Origin: a bacterium
Lineage (GTDB): Bacteria; Desulfobacterota; Binatia; HRBIN30; CADEER01
Assembly: GCA_019637795.1 (NCBI GenBank)
Contig: JAHBUY010000003.1
Span: 195,409 to 259,408 of the forward strand
DNA length: 64,000 bases
Direction: 5' to 3'
In this document: one piece after another, positions 56,250-64,000 of the stretch
Position numbering within the stretch: position 1 is the first letter of the stretch
Layout: the number at the start of each line of letters is the position of its first letter
The notes under the pieces: model-generated
The model's database searches: none
Seen by the model: only the letters and a program-made list of their open reading frames with translations
Told to the model about the DNA's origin: nothing
Made by a program: the position numbers and the translations under genes

Positions 56250-57842
56250 ATGCGAGCCGAACGCCGCGACGAGCTGATCCGCCAGGACGTGCGCGATCTG
56301 CACGCCCTGGGATACGCGCAGCAGCTCTACCGCGAGATGGGCGGGTTCTCGAACTTCGCCATCTCGTTCTCGATCATCTCGATCCTCACCGGCGCCATCC
56401 AACTGTTCGGCTACGGCCTGCAGTTCGCCGGTCCGGCGATCAACACCTACGGCTGGCCGCTGGTGAGCCTGTTCGTGCTCTGCATCGCCGCCTCGATGGC
56501 GGAGCTGGCGTCGGCGTACCCGACCGCCGGCGGCCTGTACTTCTGGGCGCATCGGCTGGGCGGCCATCGCTGGGCGTGGATCACCGCCTGGTTCAACATG
56601 ATCGGCCAGGTCACCATCACCGCCGGCATCGACTACGCGGCGGCCACCACGCTGCTCGGCGCGATCAACCGCATCGCCGGCACGGCGCTGCCGACCGACA
56701 CCACCGCCACGGTGATCGCGATGGTGCTGATCATGATCCCGCAGATCCTCATCAACTGCTTCGGCATCCGCCTGACCTCGGCGCTGAACGACTTCAGCGT
56801 CTGGTGGCACATCGGCGGCGTGCTGGTCATCGCCGGGCTGCTGATCGCGCTCGGCTCGCACGCCCAGCCGCTCGGCTTCCTGTTCACCGCGCAGCGGTCC
56901 GTCGACCCGGCCGCGCTCGGCGCCACCTTCACCGTCGGCCCGTTCGCCTTCGATTCGCTGATGTTGCGTCTGCCCGGCCTCGGGGCGGTGTACGCGAGCG
57001 GCGGCCTCGGCCTGGCGTTCGTGCTCGGGCTGTTGCAGGCGCAGTGGACCTACACCGGCTACGACGCCTCGGCGCACGTCGCCGAGGAGACGGTGATGGC
57101 GCGCCTCAACAGCGCCTGGGGCGTGTTCCTGTCCGTCGCCGTCTCGGCGGTGGTCGGCTACGCGATGCTGCTGATCCTGACGCTGCACGTGCCGGATCTC
57201 GCCGCCACCGTCGACCCCGCCAACGCGCCGGCGGTGCTCTATCTCGTCTACGCCAACCTGCCAGCCGCGGCCGCCCACCTGGTGGCGGTGATCATCGTCG
57301 TCGCCATGTGGCTGTGCGGGCTGTCCTCGATCACCAGCATGAGCCGCATGTGGTTCGCCTTCGCGCGCGACGGCGGCATGCCCGGCTACACGTTGGTCCG
57401 CCGCATCCACCCGCGCTGGCGGACGCCGATCTGGTCGATCGTCATCACCTCGGCGCTGGCCGTCCTGCTCACCGTCTATGCGGCCCTCTACTCGGTGGTG
57501 GTGGCAATCAGCACGACGGCGCTCTACCTCGCCTACGCGATTCCCATCTGGCTCAACCTGCGCAACAAGCTGCGCCGCCGCGGCGAGTTCACCACGCCCC
57601 GGCTGGCGCCGTGGAGCCTCGGTCGCTGGGGGGTGCCGCTCAACGCCATCGCCCTCGCCTGGGTGGCCTGCATCACCCTCCTCTTCTCCATCCCGCCCAA
57701 CGAGCTCGCCGGCTGGTCGATCGTCGCCCTCTGCCTCTTCATGGCGCTCTACTGGGCGGTCGACGCCCGCCATCGCTTCACCGGTCCGCAGCGCAGCAGC
57801 GAGGCCGAGCTGCGCCGCATCGAGCAGTCGCTGGAGGCGTGA
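56250..57842 (+). CDS. APC-superfamily amino acid permease
   Basis: 530 aa from the ATG at 56250, preceded by GGGAGGGCC; a GTG at 56160 that overlaps the previous stop is the alternative and would add a 30-residue Arg-rich tail. Twelve membrane helices. APC marks: F-S-N-F-A-I-S-F-S-I-I-S-I-L-T-G near residue 32, P-T-A-G-G-L-Y-F-W-A-H near 92, Y-T-G-Y-D-A-S-A-H-V-A-E-E-T near 270 and S-R-M-W-F-A-F-A-R-D-G-G-M-P near 370. Closest in look to the GABA/choline-type permease group. Substrate not decided. Confidence 0.9.
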   Translation: MRAERRDELIRQDVRDLHALGYAQQLYREMGGFSNFAISFSIISILTGAIQLFGYGLQFAGPAINTYGWPLVSLFVLCIAASMAELASAYPTAGGLYFWAHRLGGHRWAWITAWFNMIGQVTITAGIDYAAATTLLGAINRIAGTALPTDTTATVIAMVLIMIPQILINCFGIRLTSALNDFSVWWHIGGVLVIAGLLIALGSHAQPLGFLFTAQRSVDPAALGATFTVGPFAFDSLMLRLPGLGAVYASGGLGLAFVLGLLQAQWTYTGYDASAHVAEETVMARLNSAWGVFLSVAVSAVVGYAMLLILTLHVPDLAATVDPANAPAVLYLVYANLPAAAAHLVAVIIVVAMWLCGLSSITSMSRMWFAFARDGGMPGYTLVRRIHPRWRTPIWSIVITSALAVLLTVYAALYSVVVAISTTALYLAYAIPIWLNLRNKLRRRGEFTTPRLAPWSLGRWGVPLNAIALAWVACITLLFSIPPNELAGWSIVALCLFMALYWAVDARHRFTGPQRSSEAELRRIEQSLEA

Positions 57843-57997
57843 GCCCCGCACCGCCGTGGCCCGCGTCGCGGCGGCGCGGCCCCCGACGTGCCCGGGCTGG
57901 GGGCCCAACGACGGCTCCCGCCGCCGCCCCACCTTTACTTGCGCGGCGGGAATCGTGTACGGCTTGCGGGTTTGGGGGCTTCCAGAAGAGGAGATTT

Positions 57998-60433
<2,436 letters not shown>

Positions 60434-60436
60434 CAC

Positions 60437-60471
60437 CGATGGCGGCGCGGCGATCCGCCGCGCCGCCATCG
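60437..60471 (+). terminator. Strong hairpin terminator after hppA
   Basis: A perfect 16-bp stem (60437-60452 with 60456-60471) and an ATC loop, beginning four bases after the hppA stop. Almost all GC. There is no T run, so it may end transcription or just protect the 3' end of the message. Confidence 0.65.
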
Positions 60472-60574
60472 CCACCTCGCGGGGCCTGGGCGCGGCGGCC
60501 CGGCCGCGTTCGTTCTCCGCGGCGCGACCGCGCCGCGGTTGTCCGCGGACGGCCGTCCCGCTAACCGCTGACGC

Positions 60575-61621
60575 ATGACCGACGACGTCCGTCTCACCGC
60601 GCTCAGCCAGGCCGGCGGGTGCGCCCGCAAGCTCGCCGCCGGGGACCTGGTCCAGGTCCTGAGGCAGCTTCCGTCCGCCGCGCACCCGTGGGTCGCGCCC
60701 GATGTCGGCGCGATGGAGGACGCGGCGCTGCTGACGCCGCCGGGGAGCGGGGCGCTCGTCTTCACCGTCGACTTCATCACCCCGCTCGTCGACGACCCCG
60801 AGACCTTCGGCGCCGTCGCCGCCGCCAACGCGATCAGCGACGTGTACGCGATGGGCGGCGAGCCGCAGGCGGCGCTCGCGGTGTGCGCCTTCCCCGACGA
60901 CCGGCTGCCGCTGTCGGTGCTCGAACGGATCTTCCGCGGCGGCCGCGACAAGGCCGCCGAGGCCGGCTGCGCGATCGCCGGCGGCCATACCATCAGGGGC
61001 CCGGAGCTCACGTACGGCCTGTGCGTCGTCGGCAGCGTCGACCCCGCCCGGGTGATGACGCAGACCCGGGCGCGCCCCGGCGACGCCCTGGTGCTCACCA
61101 AGCCGCTCGGCTTCGGCATCGCCACCCAGGCGATCAAGAAGCAGATGCTGGCGGCGGCGGACCTGGCCGAGGTCACCCGCCTGATGACGACGCTCAACAA
61201 GACCGCCAAGGACGCCGCGCTGGCCGCCGGCGCCCGCGCCGCCACCGACGTCACCGGCTTCGGCCTCCTCGGCCACCTGCGCAACCTGCTGCTCGGCTCC
61301 GGCGTCGCGGCCCGGCTGCGTGCCTCGCAGGTCCCCCTGCTGCCCTTCGCCCGCGACCTGGCGCGCGCCGGGGTCGTGCCGGGCGGCACGCGCACCAACC
61401 TCGCCGCCGCGACGGCGCACTGCGAGTGGGCGGCGGACGTCGATGAGGTGGATCGCCTAATGCTCGCCGACGCCCAGACCTCCGGCGGCCTGCTGATCGC
61501 CGTGGCGGCCGAGCGCGCCGCGGCGCTCGCCGCCGACCTGCAGGCGCGCGGCGCCCCGGCGGGCGCGGTGATCGGCGAGGTGATCGACGGCATCCCCGGC
61601 CATGTGGAGTGCGGCGCGTAG
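60575..61621 (+). CDS. selD: Selenide, water dikinase (selenophosphate synthase)
   Basis: 348 aa. SelD makes selenophosphate for selenocysteine and seleno-tRNA. The active-site segment is A-G-G-C-A-R-K-L at residues 13-20 (Cys form, not selenocysteine, with the needed Lys). Then A-M-E-D-A-A-L near 47, T-V-D-F-I-T-P near 64, A-N-A-I-S-D-V-Y-A-M-G-G near 83, G-G-H-T near 129, T-K-P-L-G-F-G near 165 and D-V-T-G-F-G-L-L-G-H near 218. Start chosen at the ATG at 60575. No selA, selB or tRNA-Sec gene is in the window. Confidence 0.95.
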   Translation: MTDDVRLTALSQAGGCARKLAAGDLVQVLRQLPSAAHPWVAPDVGAMEDAALLTPPGSGALVFTVDFITPLVDDPETFGAVAAANAISDVYAMGGEPQAALAVCAFPDDRLPLSVLERIFRGGRDKAAEAGCAIAGGHTIRGPELTYGLCVVGSVDPARVMTQTRARPGDALVLTKPLGFGIATQAIKKQMLAAADLAEVTRLMTTLNKTAKDAALAAGARAATDVTGFGLLGHLRNLLLGSGVAARLRASQVPLLPFARDLARAGVVPGGTRTNLAAATAHCEWAADVDEVDRLMLADAQTSGGLLIAVAAERAAALAADLQARGAPAGAVIGEVIDGIPGHVECGA

Positions 61622-61693
61622 GCGCCGCGTCCGGCCGCTGCCCGGCGTCGAGCGGGTGCGCGCCGCCGCGGCGAGCGCTATGCTGCGGCGACC

Positions 61694-63499
61694 GTGAGCC
61701 GCCGCCTGATCGCACTCGCCGTCGCGCTGCTGGCGCTGCCGGCGGTCGCCGCGACCCGTGACGTCGACGTCCCCCTGTCGCTCGATCACGCGTTCGTCCG
61801 CAAGATGCTGGTCGAGCAGGTGTACACGTTGCGCGACAACACCGTGCGGGTCTGGGACGACGGATCCGGCTGCAACGTCATGATCCTCTCCAACCCGCGC
61901 GTCGACTCGGTTGGCGGGCGGCTGCGGGTGGTCAGCGACGGCCTGGCGAGGGTCGGCACGGCGGTGGGCAACAGTTGTCTCACCGCGCTCGACTGGACCG
62001 GCACCGTCGAGGTGCTGGAGGAGCCGACCCTCGATGCGAACGCGCCGGTGGTGCGCTTCCGCGTCGTCGACACCAATCTCTACGGCACGGACGGCAAGAA
62101 GCGGATCACCGGCACCGTCTGGGACTGGGTGAAGCAGTACGTCCACCCGCGCTTCGAGGCGGTGACCATCGACCTGGCGCAGCCGCTCGCCGAGCTGCGC
62201 GACTTCCTGCCCAGCGTGCTGCCCGATGGCGGCGAGCGGGCGCAGCGTCTGATCGACTCGCTGCGCCTGGTCGGGGCGGCGGTGACCGACGCCGGCCTGC
62301 GCCTCGACGTCCGCTTCGAGGTCGAGGAGGCGACGCTGGTCGAGGAGCCGCTGGCGCCCGGCCCCGAGCCGACGCTCAGCGCGCAGGAGATCGCGGCCTG
62401 GAACGCCGCCTGGGAGCAGTGGGACGCCTTCGTCACCTTCGTCGCCAAGAACGCCGCCGGCGACGCCCTCGCGGCGCAGCGGCAGGCGCTCTTCGACGTG
62501 CTGATCGAAGCCCGCTACGACCTGCTCGACGCGCTCGCGCCGGCCCATCCCGGGGCCCCGGATCCGGTGCGCCCCCTCTTCGTCAAGACCTGGGGGCGCC
62601 TGGCGCCGGTGCTGCGCGACATTAGCCTCGGCCTGCCCGGCGAGGGCGCGCTGCGTTACCTCACCTTCATCACCGCCGCCGACGCGCTGCGCGCCATCGA
62701 TGCGCTCGGGCCGTCGAGCGGCCTCGACATCTCCGCCGACGGCCTGCGCCGCCTGGCGCGCATGATCGCGCCGAGCGCGCCCGGGGATCCGCTGACCTAC
62801 GACGAGGCCGTCGATCCGCTGCTGCGGGAGCGCTTCGGGTTCGGCCCGCCGCCGCCCGCGCCGGCGCCGAATCCCGACGTCGACCTGAGCTGGCTGTGGC
62901 CCGCCGCCGCCTGGGCCGCCGAGCCGGCGGCGCGGCTCAACCACTGGGTGCCGTCGCGGGACGACCTCGACCAGTACCTGCCGCTGGTGCGCGAGCTGCT
63001 CGGCCAGACCGCCGACGCGACGCTGGACAGCAAGGAGCTGAAGAGCGAATTCCACCAGCTCTACCGCTGGCTGGTGCTCGCCACCGCCTGGAAGGAGAGC
63101 TGCTGGCGCCAGTTCGTCCGCGTCAACGGCCGCATCCGGCCGATGCTCTCGGGAGCCGGCGCCGTCGGCATCATGCAGGTGCTGCCCCGCGTCTGGCGCG
63201 GCTTCTACGAGGTCGGCGGCCTGCAGCAGGACATCGCCTACAACGCTCGCGCCGGCGCCGAGATCCTCCTCCACTACCTGCGCGATTACGCCGTCGCCAA
63301 GGGCGAGCACACCGCCACCGGCAGCATCGACAACCTCGCTCGTTCCACCTACGCGATGTACAACGGCGGCCCCGGCCAGGTGCGCCGCTACCGCGCCGAC
63401 AAGGTCAAACGCAGCCTGCGCGACATCGACGACGGCTTCTGGGACAAGTACCGCAAGGTCAAAGCGGGCAACGAGCTCGCCGTCGCGGAGTGTTACTAG
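61694..63499 (+). CDS. Large secreted protein with a C-terminal SLT (lytic transglycosylase-like) domain
   Basis: 601 aa. Start GTG at 61694; signal peptide to about residue 20 (L-P-A-V-A-A). Residues 20-330 form an extended beta/alpha region without a recognised name (L-S-N-P-R-V-D, R-I-T-G-T-V-W-D-W-V-K-Q). A Pro-rich linker near 375-395 leads to the SLT-like domain (about 420-590): W-K-E-S-C-W-R-Q-F with the probable catalytic Glu, G-A-G-A-V-G-I-M-Q-V-L-P-R-V-W, then Y-N-A-R-A-G-A-E-I-L-L and Y-N-G-G-P-G. It should act on peptidoglycan. Much longer than family 1 transglycosylases because of the N-terminal part. It ends 36 bases from the convergent stress protein. Confidence 0.85.
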   Translation: MSRRLIALAVALLALPAVAATRDVDVPLSLDHAFVRKMLVEQVYTLRDNTVRVWDDGSGCNVMILSNPRVDSVGGRLRVVSDGLARVGTAVGNSCLTALDWTGTVEVLEEPTLDANAPVVRFRVVDTNLYGTDGKKRITGTVWDWVKQYVHPRFEAVTIDLAQPLAELRDFLPSVLPDGGERAQRLIDSLRLVGAAVTDAGLRLDVRFEVEEATLVEEPLAPGPEPTLSAQEIAAWNAAWEQWDAFVTFVAKNAAGDALAAQRQALFDVLIEARYDLLDALAPAHPGAPDPVRPLFVKTWGRLAPVLRDISLGLPGEGALRYLTFITAADALRAIDALGPSSGLDISADGLRRLARMIAPSAPGDPLTYDEAVDPLLRERFGFGPPPPAPAPNPDVDLSWLWPAAAWAAEPAARLNHWVPSRDDLDQYLPLVRELLGQTADATLDSKELKSEFHQLYRWLVLATAWKESCWRQFVRVNGRIRPMLSGAGAVGIMQVLPRVWRGFYEVGGLQQDIAYNARAGAEILLHYLRDYAVAKGEHTATGSIDNLARSTYAMYNGGPGQVRRYRADKVKRSLRDIDDGFWDKYRKVKAGNELAVAECY

Positions 63500-63535
63500 C
63501 CCGGATCCGGCACGGCGAACCCGCGCCGGCCGCCG

Positions 63536-64000
63536 TCAGCTATGCAGCAGCAGATGGCAGCTCGGCGGCAACTGCCGGACCAAGCCGTTGATCACGTGGC
63601 CGCGCAGGAGGTGGTAGATGGCGCCGCGCCGGCTGACGCCCATCATCACCGTGTCCACCCCCAGCTCGCGGGCGGCGCGCGCGATGCCCTCGGCGGCGCT
63701 GTAGGAGATGGTCCAGACCGGCAGGAGATTCGCGCCCTCGCTCTGTGCCACGCGGGCGGCGAAGAGCAGCGTATCGCGCCCCTCGGGGTCCGGCTCGCTG
63801 GCGGCGCTGCCGACGAACAGACCGGGCCGCTCCTCGACGTAGAGCGCGTAGATGGTGGTGCCGCCGCGGCCGCGCTCGCGGCGCACCGCTTCGCTCACCA
63901 GCAGGGCGTTCGGGCCGCGCAGCGCCACCAGCGTGGTCGACGGGTAGAGCTGGCGCAGGTCCTGCGCGTCGCTCAGGCTGATCAGCTCCGGCACCTCCTC
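63536..64000 (-). CDS. Universal stress protein-type domain (N-terminal part off the window)
   Basis: The frame is open to the right edge (155 codons seen), so the true start is outside. C-terminal features: G-V-D-T-V-M-M-G-V-S-R-R-G-A-I-Y-H-L-L-R-G-H-V-I-N-G-L, which matches the USP nucleotide loop G-x-S-x-R-G-x-x-x-x-x-x-G-S and the region before it. The first visible part (Y-P-S-T-T-L-V-A-L-R-G-P-N-A-L-L-V) looks like the first strand of an USP fold. Such C-terminal domains are often fused to APC permeases or Na/H antiporters; a fusion is likely but not visible. Confidence 0.75.
   Translation of the reverse strand, partial: EEVPELISLSDAQDLRQLYPSTTLVALRGPNALLVSEAVRRERGRGGTTIYALYVEERPGLFVGSAASEPDPEGRDTLLFAARVAQSEGANLLPVWTISYSAAEGIARAARELGVDTVMMGVSRRGAIYHLLRGHVINGLVRQLPPSCHLLLHS

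Noticed and set aside
63497..63530. A second full MITE-like element after the SLT gene
   Set aside because: Only the first 11 bases of the end match; no opposite end is found before the window closes.

Overview
The window is about 64 kb of very GC-rich bacterial DNA, densely coding, with short gaps and many genes that overlap by 4 bases (ATGA or GTGA). The organism is Gram-negative: there is a SurA-type periplasmic chaperone, several lipoproteins with lipobox cysteines, and an almost complete arn-type set for decorating lipid A. Three F420/flavin luciferase-like oxidoreductases, a thiolase-like/DUF35 pair, Myxococcus-type cysteine-rich and dockerin-like secreted proteins, and a membrane pyrophosphatase suggest an uncultured deltaproteobacterial or Binatota-like lineage. 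That placement is inference; no rRNA or tRNA gene was seen.

Left third (1-20 kb): a peptidoglycan-type pair (serine hydrolase, LD-carboxypeptidase); a repeat-rich secreted protein; a GspG-domain membrane protein; a non-catalytic-looking thiolase with its DUF35 partner; a GMC oxidoreductase with a Tat-type accessory subunit next to a luciferase-like enzyme; a PLP enzyme; an XRE regulator and a lone receiver protein; mfd. After mfd lies a four-helix-bundle (23S intervening-sequence type) gene set among three copies of a hairpin repeat built from GTAC-centred hexamers. Then come a beta-helix/SurA fusion, pdxA, a heavily structured leader and an MltD-like transglycosylase.

Middle (20-43 kb): sat (ATP sulfurylase) converges on an alkaline-phosphatase-superfamily gene. 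An 8.5-kb block follows (dockerin-type propeller protein, Asp-box protein, a membrane phosphotransferase-like enzyme coupled to an Lgt-like protein), then a broken sat tail with a second copy of the phosphatase-like gene. The two copies are identical over 462 bases and about 88 percent identical elsewhere, which looks like recombination bounding an inserted block. A BMP-type nucleoside ABC transporter, SppA, iscS-iscA and uvrA follow.

Right third (43-64 kb): an arn-type lipid A module (arnB on the plus strand; arnC, two separate ArnA-half genes, arnD and arnT on the minus strand), a dockerin-type serine hydrolase, two back-to-back palindromic repeat elements, apaH, another luciferase-like enzyme, two small secreted proteins, an APC permease, a divergent H+-pyrophosphatase with a strong terminator hairpin, selD, a large SLT-domain protein and the end of a universal-stress-type protein.

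The most unusual material is the family of short-tandem-repeat hairpins (GTAC hexamer type with its four-helix-bundle gene; CGCAGAG and CACGGAG heptamer types without a gene), the sat/phosphatase duplication with its conversion-like tract, and the beta-helix/SurA fusion.
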